The notes under the pieces were generated by a model. The model saw only the letters and a program-made list of their open reading frames with translations. It was not told the DNA's origin and made no database searches. Positions 8,453-15,971 of a stretch of 33,685 nucleotides of DNA are shown in pieces (within the stretch, counting starts at the first letter, position 1; the number at the start of each line of letters is the position of its first letter). Origin of the DNA: Acidobacteriota bacterium (GTDB lineage Bacteria; Acidobacteriota; Terriglobia; Acidiferrales; UBA7541); assembly GCA_003223245.1 (NCBI GenBank), contig QHYI01000140.1, forward strand, positions 2,053-35,737, written 5' to 3'. The position numbers and the translations under genes were made by a program.

Positions 8453-9969
8453 GGCCTGAGCCGCGGCGGATTCAAGGCGAGATAATGCTCTGGCTGTTGG
8501 CTGAAATTTTGCTTGCACTTCTGAGAACAGAAGTAATAGGTGGCGCCATCACGACGGAGTGTGTTGCCAGCGGAAGCGGCCTTAGCGGCATCGATCATCA
8601 TGCCGCATGCGGGATCTTTAACCTGCCCGGCGTGGACCGCTAATCCGGGTTCGGCGTTGCTTGGCGGCGTAACTTTCTCTTGCGGAAGATGCTTTTCGGT
8701 TGCCCGGACGTCGGACTTCAATCGACTTTCCGAATCCACCAGGAACGTTCCCTCAACAACTACTCGTTCGCCTTCAGCTAGGCCTCGCACGATCTGGACG
8801 CGGTCCCCAAACCTCCGTCCGATTTGCACCTCCCGCGGTTCAAAAATCCCTCTGGCGCGCTCAACGAATACACGCTGGGCGCGTCCGGAGTCAATCAGAG
8901 CGTCCACAGGCACCGTAAGCCCCGGCGGCACTCGCGCTGGCAGCTCCACGTTGACGAACATGTCGGGCCGCAGGGCGAGGCTGTGGTTGTCGGTCTCCAG
9001 GCGCAGCTTTAGAGTTCGCGTAACGGGGTCGACCTGTGGAAGGATGTTAGTGACCCGCGCCGCGAAAGTTTTCCCCTGATCAGGAAGAGTGACGCGCGCT
9101 ATGGTTCCAGGAGGGAAGTCGCGCGCTTCACTGTCAAAGATGTCCGCTACAATCCAAACTTTGCTGAGATCGGCAATGCGGTAGAACTCCATAGAGCGGT
9201 CGAACTGCTGGCCGGGAGTGATGTTGCGCGCCAGAATGAATCCGTCGACCGGCGAGACGACATCAACCGTTTCCGGGAGTTGGTGGCTTTCTGCCATCTG
9301 CTTGATCTGCGTGTCGCTTACGCCGAGATTGCGCAAACGATCGTAATAGCCTTGAATACTGCTGACCCCTTGCTTGTTTACTGCGCCGGGATAAGGCATG
9401 GTGCGGGATCCGTCTTTGCCCGCCGCGCCCGCTACCCCTGCCGTCGCGGCCAGGAAGCCGGAAGCTACCGCTAAAGTTTCCTGAACGTAAGAACTCGCCA
9501 GCTTTTGATCTTTTTTGACCAGTTCCCCCACCGAATCGTTGTATGTCTCTCGGATAAACCCATCCGAACCAGCGGTAATCCGGTAGACTCGCGTATCCTC
9601 CGGAACCACGCGCCCCAGCACACGGATTTTCTCGCTTCCCGAGGTTTTTTCGACGGTCACCACGCGAATGCCGAACAACTGCTGTTTGTCAACGTCGATC
9701 CCGACGGCTCCGTCTGAGGCCGCCGCGGAAGAGACCGCAAGGGATGTTGCTTGATCAGCGTAAACCGGCTCAAGCGGCATTCCGCAATCGGGAGCAATGC
9801 CTGGTTGGTCGGACTTGTAGTCCGGGTGCATGGGATCGACCCAATAGAGCACGCGCCTGGAGTCCCTGCTGCCTGTTGATTTTTGTGACGTGTGCCGCCG
9901 TCCCACCGTGTAGGACACGACCATCAGCAGAGCGACCGCTACGAGACTGATGATTCTTTTCATTTGCAT
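8449..9969 (-). CDS. cusB: CusB-type RND periplasmic adaptor with N-terminal heavy-metal-binding and C-terminal YHS domains
   Basis: A membrane-fusion adaptor of 506 residues. An N-terminal signal anchor (residues 4-22) is followed by a heavy-metal-binding domain around 42-70 (YWVDPMHP, then PDCGMPLEPVY). The usual adaptor order follows: barrel-sandwich hybrid/lipoyl (VDGFILARNITPGQQF), beta-barrel (PGTIARVTLPDQGKTF) and membrane-proximal domain (GRRFGDRVQIVRGLAEGERVV). The C-terminus (about 455-500) adds a YHS domain with DPACGMMI and YYFCSQKCKQNF, whose cysteines form a second metal site. The first ATG is preferred because GAGAGG sits 5 nt before it. Adaptors of this type capture periplasmic Cu(I)/Ag(I) and pass it to the pump. 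No outer-membrane channel gene of the CusC type is present in the operon or window. Confidence 0.93.
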   Translation of the reverse strand: MQMKRIISLVAVALLMVVSYTVGRRHTSQKSTGSRDSRRVLYWVDPMHPDYKSDQPGIAPDCGMPLEPVYADQATSLAVSSAAASDGAVGIDVDKQQLFGIRVVTVEKTSGSEKIRVLGRVVPEDTRVYRITAGSDGFIRETYNDSVGELVKKDQKLASSYVQETLAVASGFLAATAGVAGAAGKDGSRTMPYPGAVNKQGVSSIQGYYDRLRNLGVSDTQIKQMAESHQLPETVDVVSPVDGFILARNITPGQQFDRSMEFYRIADLSKVWIVADIFDSEARDFPPGTIARVTLPDQGKTFAARVTNILPQVDPVTRTLKLRLETDNHSLALRPDMFVNVELPARVPPGLTVPVDALIDSGRAQRVFVERARGIFEPREVQIGRRFGDRVQIVRGLAEGERVVVEGTFLVDSESRLKSDVRATEKHLPQEKVTPPSNAEPGLAVHAGQVKDPACGMMIDAAKAASAGNTLRRDGATYYFCSQKCKQNFSQQPEHYLALNPPRLRP

Positions 9970-10018
9970 CGCGGCCTCTCAGTCGAGCTACTCTCCTCGG
10001 GCTCCTCTCAGACACCGC

Positions 10019-10534
10019 TTACGGCTTTGTCGAAGGGGGCACCGTCGAAGGCGCAACGGGGGGCTGGCTTGTTTTCCCATCCGTTGCGGCTTGGGCTTCC
10101 TTCGCCGCTTTTTCATCGGCCTGATTGTAAAGGGCGGCGCGCCGAGCTTCGAGGTCTTCCCGTGCCAGTGTAGCAATCCGCAGTTGCTCAAATTGTTGGT
10201 CGAGATGCGCTAGCATCAGCTCCCACATTTGCAGGTTGTCCTTGACCACCGGATCCTTCGCGTTCCTCGAAGCAGCCTTGTCCTGCATTTCCTTCAGCAA
10301 TGTGTGCATGCTGCTGAGCGTAGTCGCCATTTCTTGCAGGCGCTGGTGCTCGAGCAACTGAGGCTGCATGCCGGCCCTCCTGCTCGGAAGCGGTCGCGGC
10401 ATCGCTCTGCGGTTAATGCCGCCGGGGAATGCCGCCGACTGGCCAGCGGGCGCGGTTACCGGCGCAGGACTTTGTGCCCATACCCCAATAGCCGTCAGAA
10501 GAATTGCGATTACCGCTAGAAGCTTTACGGTCAT
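10019..10534 (-). CDS. Exported hypothetical protein in the metal-efflux operon
   Basis: A protein of 171 residues. The ATG at 10534 (MTVKLLAV...) was selected because GGGGAG lies just upstream; the frame continues further 5' without a better site. A signal peptide (LLAVIAILLTAIGVWAQ) is followed by a Pro/Ala-rich stretch. The central part, about 90 residues, is predicted helical or coiled-coil (LQEMATTLSSMHTLLKEMQ, LAHLDQQFEQLRIATLARED), and the tail is rich in Pro, Ser and Thr. There are no cysteines and no obvious metal-ligand cluster. It ends 49 bp before the adaptor gene, so it is probably co-transcribed with cusBA. I do not recognise the family. A periplasmic accessory or metal-stress sensor-like role is possible but not shown. 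Confidence 0.75.
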   Translation of the reverse strand: MTVKLLAVIAILLTAIGVWAQSPAPVTAPAGQSAAFPGGINRRAMPRPLPSRRAGMQPQLLEHQRLQEMATTLSSMHTLLKEMQDKAASRNAKDPVVKDNLQMWELMLAHLDQQFEQLRIATLAREDLEARRAALYNQADEKAAKEAQAATDGKTSQPPVAPSTVPPSTKP

Positions 10535-10887
10535 CTCACTCCCCTCATGTCCGCATCCTTGTTGCGGAATGCTTGAGTCTGACACTCCCCAAAACTATGA
10601 GGTCAAAGGGACCTACTGTCATTGCGCCCCATCAAGCTCTCCCGGCTTTTGCCGCCTGGTTGGACGCCGCTCGAGGCTGGTGCGGAGCGTCGCGCGGCAA
10701 CGGCCCGGCTTAGCCCAGATGACTCTGCCTTATGGGTTGTGGTTTGCAGGCCAATCAGATTCAGCCTCCTGGGGCGTTGAGCAATTCGCGTTCCAGTTGG
10801 CGCTGGCCTTGGTGGCGGTCCTCTTGGCGCCGGCGAACCTATCCGCGGAGTCGCGCCTTTGGCGGAAATGGGACCTTTGGTCGGTAG
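10535..10887. other. 353-bp region upstream of the metal-efflux operon, no gene seen
   Basis: Both strands were read. The plus-strand frame that crosses it is mostly antisense to the neighbouring genes, and the minus-strand frames give low-complexity basic peptides without a start and Shine-Dalgarno. It should contain the promoter of the efflux operon, but no convincing -35/-10 pair or known metal-regulator operator was identified. Confidence 0.5.
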
Positions 10888-11781
10888 TTATTTAACTTTT
10901 GCTGCTGCTTCGATTCCCGACTTCGTAAACTCGGCGGCATCGAGTTTGGGATTCACCATGACCTGGTCAATTACGATTTTTTCCGGCGGAACCGGAGTAT
11001 CTCTGAGCCCCGTAGCCGTCTTGGCCACCGGGAGAACCCTCGTTTCCAGAACAAAGGGAATCTGAATGCCGTTTACCGGCCGGTAGTCGCGATAGTAGAT
11101 CTCCACGGGATGATATGTGCCATCAAGCCGCCTGGGCTGCCCTTCGATTTTCGCTTCCAAAAAGGTTTGAGTGTCGATCCACACATGAAGTAATTCCCCG
11201 GCGCTGGTGGTCAATTTGACCTTATACGTGTCGCGATTCTCGACCTTCTCCGTGCCAACCAACTCAATTTTGGTACCCTTGGCCTCGTAGTCGACCAGAG
11301 GGCCGTCGAGATCGGCCTGAGTAGAAGCGATTTTCGTTTCTTCGGCGGTAAAGGGCTCCACATCACGCCGGTTCAGGAACGGCCGCAGCTTCCAGCCGTT
11401 GGCACCGTCATACACTTGGATCGCCGTCTGTCCGTTGAACTTCAGTTCAAAACGTTGCTTGCGGGGACGCGCCAAGTCCATCACAAATGGCAATTCCGTT
11501 TCCTTTTCCGGTCGCGGAACGGGCATTCCAATACTGGGTTTGCGGCCTGTTGCCAGTGGCACCTGAAGGGTGGCTCGTTGATTGCCTCCAACCCCCATTT
11601 TGCCCGACAGGGTCAGTGCCTGCACCGAGCGCCACGCCTGCAATCCGCCGCGGGCCTGTACGTTCTTCCTTACAATTTCCGCGGCGGTAAGCTGAGGTTT
11701 CGACGCAGGGTTATCCGTGGCGGCGGCAAGCCACACGGCAGATGTACAACAAAAAACAACGGCAAGAGCCTTTCGCAGCAT
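10888..11781 (-). CDS. Exported LolA/outer-membrane lipoprotein-sorting-like protein
   Basis: A protein of 297 residues with a signal peptide (ALAVVFCCTSAVWLAA, cleavage near AAATDN). The mature part begins TAAEIVRKNVQARGGLQAWRS, typical of the LolA-like/outer-membrane lipoprotein-sorting superfamily. It continues with alternating beta strands (ALTLSGKM, QRFELKF, AIQVYDGANGWKL, YKVKLTT, LHVWIDTQTFLEAKI, VEIYYRDYRPVNGIQIPF). The pattern suits an incomplete beta-barrel that binds a hydrophobic ligand or lipid-modified partner. GAGG lies 7 nt before the ATG. It is on the same strand as the cus genes but 353 bp from them, so co-transcription is uncertain. Stand-alone members of this superfamily are common in Acidobacteriota and their functions are mostly unknown. 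Confidence 0.75.
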   Translation of the reverse strand: MLRKALAVVFCCTSAVWLAAATDNPASKPQLTAAEIVRKNVQARGGLQAWRSVQALTLSGKMGVGGNQRATLQVPLATGRKPSIGMPVPRPEKETELPFVMDLARPRKQRFELKFNGQTAIQVYDGANGWKLRPFLNRRDVEPFTAEETKIASTQADLDGPLVDYEAKGTKIELVGTEKVENRDTYKVKLTTSAGELLHVWIDTQTFLEAKIEGQPRRLDGTYHPVEIYYRDYRPVNGIQIPFVLETRVLPVAKTATGLRDTPVPPEKIVIDQVMVNPKLDAAEFTKSGIEAAAKVK

Positions 11782-12163
11782 ATGCCAACCTCGTTGAATT
11801 TAGGATCGCGACCCGATTGCTAGGCGAGGATAACGAAGGCAGAACGAAACTTCTTTGTGCCAGGTCAAGTTTGCTGCCTTTATTCCTGACGCCAACCGAC
11901 TCAAAAGATGGTACGTGGTTCCTGAACCACGTGAGCGAAACCGCGAGAATGGGCCCAGCAGAAGGGGACACCGGCTATTCCGCCTAGCTATTGCGCAACG
12001 AGTCCGTCAGCCAGAGCTTTTTCACGACGTAAGACCTCCTGTGCTCGAGTCACAACCGGCAGCCCAGCTCGCTCCACGTCGCGCGTACCGTAAAGCAGGA
12101 GTCTTGGGCCGGGCAGCCGTTTATCCAAGTGGTGTAAATTTACCGGGGTCTGGGGAACCGTCT

Positions 12164-12179
12164 TTGTTGGCCAGCAAAA
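12164..12179. promoter_or_regulatory. Degenerate CRP-geometry palindrome (site D)
   Basis: TTTGTTGGCCAGCAAA has the same 5-6-5 geometry and half-sites as site A at 416-431, with one mismatch (TTTGT for TTTGC). It lies about 380 bp upstream of the LolA-like gene. This is the weakest of the four. Confidence 0.2.
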
Positions 12180-12251
12180 ATGTAAAAAATCTTTGTACAA
12201 GTTTTACATCCCCCGGAGCGGGCGCTGAGGGGGTTCCCAATACGGCTCTAT

Positions 12252-12363
12252 GGGGACCCGCGCGTAACATGGAAAGCCCCAAACCTGGCCCCGAGTGGCG
12301 CGAAGTGCAGCGCGGCTGGGGTAGCGAATTCGCGCGTAAGACGGAAAGCCGCAAACGCTACCC
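12252..12363. repeat. Two imperfect repeats, each enclosed in its own hairpin stem
   Basis: The cores beginning at 12259 and 12331 both read CGCGCGTAA, then two or three variable bases, GGAAAGCC, one variable base and CAAAC (72 bp apart). The first core is enclosed by GGGG-a-CC (12252-12258) pairing with GGCCCC (12287-12292). The second is enclosed by GGGTAGCG (12319-12326) pairing with CGCTACCC (12356-12363). The stems differ in sequence but both are complementary. A third, weaker match (CGCGCGTA...AAAGC) occurs near 12081. This could be a structured RNA or a REP-like extragenic repeat. Confidence 0.45.
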
Positions 12364-12566
12364 TAAAAACTCGAGTGAAAGGTGGTGGGAGGCCGGCCTA
12401 AACCTAGAATGCCCCGCTCGTTTAAATCATGACTGCGCAGGAGTTATAGGCGGACGCAGAATCTCGCTCGTTTCTAATCGAGGACTCGAGGGAAGTTATA
12501 CCTGGATGCCCTACCTCTGGTTCGCAAAAAGGGTTGCACCTGAGAGTCGTTCTAACTACCAGTTTT

Positions 12567-13352
12567 CTAGTTTTGGCCTGTCGGTTTCTGGTTTTGCTGG
12601 ACCTGAAGCTGCCGGCGCTGCTGATACATGGATTGGAGCTGCTGAATCATCTGATCCATGCGCCCACTATTCTTCGATGCATCGCTATCAGAATCGCTAG
12701 CATTATTATTCTGCAGACTAGCCGACGCGGTCGATTGATTTGCAGCAGCGGATTGATCCGCCGCAGATGCGGGCGGGGCGGCTTGGGAAGGACTGGCCGA
12801 AGCGACAGGCTCGGGAGAAGGATTTTCGGAATCTACCGCGTTCGCGGCGTCAGAGGCGCCGCGTGGCATCCTTCGATTGGCGGCTCTTTCCATCAACCCC
12901 GTAGTCTCCGGACCTGTGGACTTGCTACGCGGAGTCAACACCACACTTCGAATCCCGTCAGCATCGTTTTCCGATGCTTGAATGACATAGTTGAATTCTG
13001 TGCCGTCCAGCAGCTCGCGAAGAACCTGGCGCGCCGGCCCCGGACCAAAGCGGACCCAGATGTGCTGATCCGCGACAGTGGTTGGAAGGTCAATGTCAGC
13101 TCCCAAAGCGGCGCGCAGGGCCTTCATGACTTCGGAAAGCGAAGAGTTCTCGGCAATGACGGTGAGTTGCCCGTCTTGGTAAGTTACCTGCGGGGGCTTC
13201 GCGATTGTTTGCGGAGCGCCAGAGGGGTTGAGCTGCGGAGAGGGCTGCGAGCCCGCTTCCTGTGGTTCGCCTGCCTTACACACGGGAACAAACGCAAGCG
13301 CTAATGCTATGGAGAACAGAAGCTGTCTGCACGCCCAACTCTGAGGGGTCAT
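12567..13352 (-). CDS. Exported protein with a secretin/TonB short N-terminal (STN)-like domain
   Basis: A protein of 261 residues with a signal peptide (LLFSIALALAFVPVCKAG). Residues about 55-130 look like an STN domain, the small fold at the periplasmic end of secretins and of TonB-dependent transducers. It includes VTYQDGQLTVIAENSSL, the helix EVMKALRAAL, HIWVRFGPGPARQVLRELL and the strand FNYVIQAS. The rest is low-complexity Ser/Ala/Pro/Asn-rich sequence, ending in a Gln-rich helix (MDQMIQQLQSMYQQRRQLQ). There is no secretin pore or beta-barrel attached, so the domain stands alone. The secretin at 15972-17810 carries its own STN domain, so this protein might act with it (inference). Palindrome B lies 159 bp upstream of its start. 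Confidence 0.75.
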   Translation of the reverse strand: MTPQSWACRQLLFSIALALAFVPVCKAGEPQEAGSQPSPQLNPSGAPQTIAKPPQVTYQDGQLTVIAENSSLSEVMKALRAALGADIDLPTTVADQHIWVRFGPGPARQVLRELLDGTEFNYVIQASENDADGIRSVVLTPRSKSTGPETTGLMERAANRRMPRGASDAANAVDSENPSPEPVASASPSQAAPPASAADQSAAANQSTASASLQNNNASDSDSDASKNSGRMDQMIQQLQSMYQQRRQLQVQQNQKPTGQN

Positions 13353-13703
13353 GAGGAGTGCCTTTCATACCGAAGACCCGGGCGACCGAGAACCTTGTAC
13401 GTCGGTAATCTTTTGCGGAATGCGGCATTGCCTCGATCAATTCGGGACGAATACGTTATCGCCATTCACTCCGCGCGCGTTTCATGGTGCTCTTTGCACG
13501 TTTGGAACTCTTTGCGCAAGAACAAAGACGTCCAAAGTGATTTCGCTAGAAACCCAGCTCTGAAGCCCGTCACAAAATCGCATACCGGAGCAACCACACT
13601 TCGAAAAGAGCAGCATGCCCTAGTTTTGTGCATCCAGGTTTTGCGCATCCATCGAGAACTCGACTTTCCTGGTCGTTGAGATGCGAGTGCACGGCGGGTT
13701 CGC
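13353..13703. other. 351-bp region between the STN gene and the first CRP-like gene
   Basis: No gene seen. It contains palindrome B (13511-13526). At 13570-13703, adjacent to the CRP-like stop codon, it holds sequence similar to the stretch downstream of the second CRP-like gene (14701-14834), showing that the tandem duplication extends past the coding regions. Confidence 0.6.
13511..13526. promoter_or_regulatory. CRP-geometry palindrome (site B)
   Basis: TTTGCGCAAGAACAAA matches site A (416-431) with one change in the right half-site and the same internal GCAAG. It lies 159 bp upstream of the STN-protein start codon and 178 bp downstream of the first CRP-like gene. Confidence 0.4.
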
Positions 13704-14495
13704 TCATTCCTCTTCGGCCAACTCGGCAAGAGCTTGAAAGTTGTGAACAGAGACGGCCTCTCGCCGCGTGCTCACAATGCCTCTTTGGTTCCAATCCGAG
13801 AGCAGCCGGCTGACGGTGAATAAGGTGGTGCCAGTCAATTGCGCCAATTCTTCTCTGGAAAGCCGAATCTCGAGACCTCCGTTGACACGGCGACCCAATT
13901 GATTCAGCACCCGGACCAGCTGATGACTCAAGCGCACGGAAACCTTTTCGGTGGAGATTTCGCGGTATCGTTCTTCGAGTTCGCGAAGCTGCTGGCAGAG
14001 GATGTGAGTGATATTCCGTCTTAGTTGCGGGAATCGCTGAGAGAAGGTTTCGAAAACTCCCGTGTCCCAAATGAGCGCGTGGGAGGCCGCAAGAGCCTGC
14101 GCCGTCGAGCAATGATGATCCTGGGGACACACTCCCAATGCCCCTACCACATCTCCCGGCCCCTTGAGTCCTAGAATCACTTCTGTACCGCTCTGGCCGA
14201 ATTGCACAATTTTGGCGCTGCCGGAGGTCAACAGCGTGACCTGCCGAACAGGATCGCCTGCGAGGAAAATCCTGTCGCGACGGGAGAATTGGCACTCGCG
14301 CGCCGCCGATACAATCTCTCGGCCCTCGGAGGGGAGAACATTGGCAAAAAGGGGAGAGTGCTGAACTAAGGTCATTTTGCGGAAAGTATTGTTTTCTCGT
14401 GCCGCCGCTGCGGGCAGTGAAACCACCGCGCGCGCCGCCGCCACAGCTATCGGCGCTAAAACGCTGAGAGATCCTGTGAATTGCACTTCAGGCAT
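13704..14495 (-). CDS. CRP/FNR-family transcriptional regulator, paralogue 1
   Basis: A regulator of about 263 residues. The ATG at 14495 is preferred because AAGGA lies 8 nt upstream; 14504 and 14543 are alternatives in the same frame. After a variable Ala-rich N-terminus comes a cNMP-binding-type beta-roll (LFANVLPSEGREIV, GDPVRQVTLLTSGSAKIV, GTEVILGLKGPGDVVGALG). A long dimer helix and a C-terminal HTH_Crp domain follow, with SREELAQLTGTTLFTVSRLL. At the recognition helix the CRP/FNR Glu of RETVGR/VETISR is replaced by Phe (LFTVSR), so the usual TGTGA or TTGAT half-site is not expected. The FNR-type N-terminal cysteine cluster is absent, so it is unlikely to be a [4Fe-4S] oxygen sensor. 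Its DNA-binding half is almost identical to that of paralogue 2, 1131 bp away. Confidence 0.9.
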   Translation of the reverse strand: MPEVQFTGSLSVLAPIAVAAARAVVSLPAAAARENNTFRKMTLVQHSPLFANVLPSEGREIVSAARECQFSRRDRIFLAGDPVRQVTLLTSGSAKIVQFGQSGTEVILGLKGPGDVVGALGVCPQDHHCSTAQALAASHALIWDTGVFETFSQRFPQLRRNITHILCQQLRELEERYREISTEKVSVRLSHQLVRVLNQLGRRVNGGLEIRLSREELAQLTGTTLFTVSRLLSDWNQRGIVSTRREAVSVHNFQALAELAEEE

Positions 14496-14834
14496 AGGGT
14501 TCATCCTTATCTTGGTCTTGATCAAACGACTTTTGGAATTCACTAACTAACTAATGTACTACTCTTGTGTACCTTGCTTCGAGCACCCCGGTGCTTCACC
14601 CAGGGAACGGGTAGATGTTGCATGAGACGGGAAACTGGCTCAACCGAGTAAGAATTGGAAAGGTGACTCGGGTGAACACCTGGGCGGAAGGCCACAGGAG
14701 CCCCTACAACCACCATCGCAAAATTGGATACAGGAGCAACCAAGACCGCGAAAAAACAAACCTGCCTAGCCTTGTGCATCCGTCGAGAACCCTTCCTTCC
14801 TGGTGGTTGCGATGCGAGTGCACGGCGCGTTCGC
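14496..14834. other. 339-bp region between the two CRP-like genes
   Basis: It contains the upstream region of paralogue 1 and the duplicated downstream sequence of paralogue 2 (14701-14834). Small open frames on the minus strand here mirror ones in the other copy only because the DNA is duplicated; no small gene is supported. Confidence 0.55.
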
Positions 14835-15590
14835 TCATTCTGCTTCAGCCAACTCGGCAAGAGCTTGAAAGTTGTGAACAGAGACGGCCTCTCGCCGCGC
14901 GCTTACGATGCCTCTTTGGTTCCAATCCGAGAGCAGCCGGCTGACGGTGAATAAAGTGGTGCCAGTCAATTGCGCCAATTCTTCTCTGGAAAGCCGAACT
15001 TCGAGGCCCCCGTTGACGCGGCGGCCCAATTGATTCAGCAAGCGGGTGAGCTGGTGACTCAAACGCACGGAAACCTTTTCGGTGGAGATTTCGCGGTATC
15101 GTTCTTCGAGTTCGCGAAGCTGCCGGCAGAGGATGTGAGTAATGTTCCGTCTTAGCTGCGGGAATCGCTGGGAGAAGGTTTCGAAAGCCGCCGCGTCCCA
15201 AACGAGCGCGTGGGAGGCCGCAAAAGCCTGCGCCGTCGAGCAATGATGATCCTGGGGACGCAGCCCCAATGCCACCACCTCTCCTGGTCCTCGGACGCTA
15301 AGAATCACTTCCGTGCCGTTCTGGCCAAATTGCACAATCTTGGCGCTGCCGGAAGTCAACAGCGTGACCTGTCGCACAGGATCGCCTTCAAGGAAAATAG
15401 GCTGGCGGCGAGCAAAGAGCTTTTCGTGGGCAGCAGAAACAATTTCACGGCACTCGAGCGTGGAGATGTCTGAAAACAACGGGGCATGTCTGACCAAGAC
15501 TTCCTTGTGGTTAGCTTCGCCTAAATTAACGAGACCTAGTGAGCGTGGGCGCACGTCCCCCCCAAGTCCTTCGGCATGTCCTGCGAGCAT
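14835..15590 (-). CDS. CRP/FNR-family transcriptional regulator, paralogue 2
   Basis: A 251-residue regulator with the same layout as paralogue 1: effector beta-roll (LFSDISTLECREIV, GDPVRQVTLLTSGSAKIV, GTEVILSVRGPGEVVALG), dimer helix, and an HTH with TGTTLFTVSRLLSDWNQRG. I count 11 differences over the last 135 or so residues, whereas the first 100 residues are much more divergent. Paralogue 1 has an extra residue in its GALG loop. It keeps the Phe-for-Glu change in the recognition helix and lacks an FNR cysteine cluster. The pair therefore probably recognises the same operator in response to different signals (inference). Its 381-bp upstream region contains two TGTAAA-type direct repeats. 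Confidence 0.9.
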   Translation of the reverse strand: MLAGHAEGLGGDVRPRSLGLVNLGEANHKEVLVRHAPLFSDISTLECREIVSAAHEKLFARRQPIFLEGDPVRQVTLLTSGSAKIVQFGQNGTEVILSVRGPGEVVALGLRPQDHHCSTAQAFAASHALVWDAAAFETFSQRFPQLRRNITHILCRQLRELEERYREISTEKVSVRLSHQLTRLLNQLGRRVNGGLEVRLSREELAQLTGTTLFTVSRLLSDWNQRGIVSARREAVSVHNFQALAELAEAE

Positions 15591-15739
15591 AATTCGATTA
15601 TTCCTCCATCAATTAAATACGCTTGTAACTTTTGGCGCGTGCCTCAGGTTCATCCAGCCTTTGTTGGGGACCGACCAGCTCAGAGAAGGCACTCTGTGCA
15701 ACATGAGAATAGGCAATTCACGTACCATGTGACTGTTCC

Positions 15740-15756
15740 TGTAAAGTCCTGGTAAA
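15740..15756 (+). promoter_or_regulatory. OmpR-family-type direct repeat TGTAAA-N5-GGTAAA
   Basis: TGTAAAGTCCTGGTAAA matches the repeat at 349-365 at 14 of 17 positions and has the same 11-bp period. It lies 150 bp upstream of the second CRP-like gene. Confidence 0.4.
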
Positions 15757-15837
15757 GCTTTGTGATGCAGGAACGTAGCCCGCGTGACAGGGCTCACAAA
15801 CCAGAAAAGGAGTTCCACAAAGGGGAACTTGGTTTGC

Positions 15838-15854
15838 TTTGCACAGGATTTACA
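15838..15854 (-). promoter_or_regulatory. OmpR-family-type direct repeat on the minus strand, TGTAAA-N5-TGCAAA
   Basis: Read on the minus strand, TGTAAATCCTGTGCAAA again shows two half-sites with 11-bp period, with one mismatch in the second. It lies in the same intergenic region as the 15740 site, 82 bp away. Confidence 0.3.
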
Positions 15855-15971
15855 CAAAGAAGCTGATAGGTTGGCGTAAGCTTAATGGGGGCTCGCTTAG
15901 TAGTACCTAGACCTGTGGATACGCACATCATGTGTCCAAACCAATAGACACGAGTCGCAAGTGTTCCGAAC

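Larger units (their letters stand above)
11782..12566. other. 785-bp gene-poor region with tandem hairpin repeats and TGTAAA elements
   Basis: No gene is supported on either strand; a plus-strand open frame through it also runs antisense into the STN gene and has no recognisable protein features. It holds TGTAAA/TTTACA elements near 12134 and 12181-12210, a degenerate CRP-geometry palindrome at 12164-12179 and two imperfect repeats that each close into a hairpin (12252-12363). It may contain a long leader or an unannotated RNA. Confidence 0.5.
13570..15590 (-). repeat. Tandem gene duplication (two CRP-like genes plus about 130 bp of downstream sequence)
   Basis: The blocks 13570-about 14400 and 14701-about 15520 align with 1131-bp spacing at their stop codons. 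Similarity is strongest over the 3' half of the genes and continues past the stops (shared GCGAGTGCACGGCG near 13683 and 14815). It fades in the 5' parts. Confidence 0.85.
15591..15971. other. 381-bp region between paralogue 2 and the secretin gene
   Basis: No gene is supported. It contains two OmpR-geometry direct repeats, one per strand (15740-15756 and 15838-15854), and presumably the promoter of the CRP-like gene and the transcript end of the secretin gene. Confidence 0.5.

Noticed and set aside
10368-10895. Plus-strand frame ending in a hydrophobic helix upstream of the efflux operon
   Set aside because: Half is antisense to the exported unknown, and the remaining part has no start signal or family resemblance.
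12395-12404. GGCCTAAACC resembling part of the c-di-GMP-I riboswitch consensus
   Set aside because: The other required elements (GACGCAAAGCC-type segment, GAAA tetraloop stem, receptor) are not found around it.
11855-12700. 281-codon plus-strand open frame
   Set aside because: It crosses the hairpin repeats, runs antisense into the STN gene, has no ribosome site or domain features and looks like GC-rich chance coding.
13466-14860. Two similar small minus-strand frames overlapping the ends of the CRP-like genes
   Set aside because: Their similarity is explained by the tandem duplication of the DNA; neither has a ribosome site or independent features.
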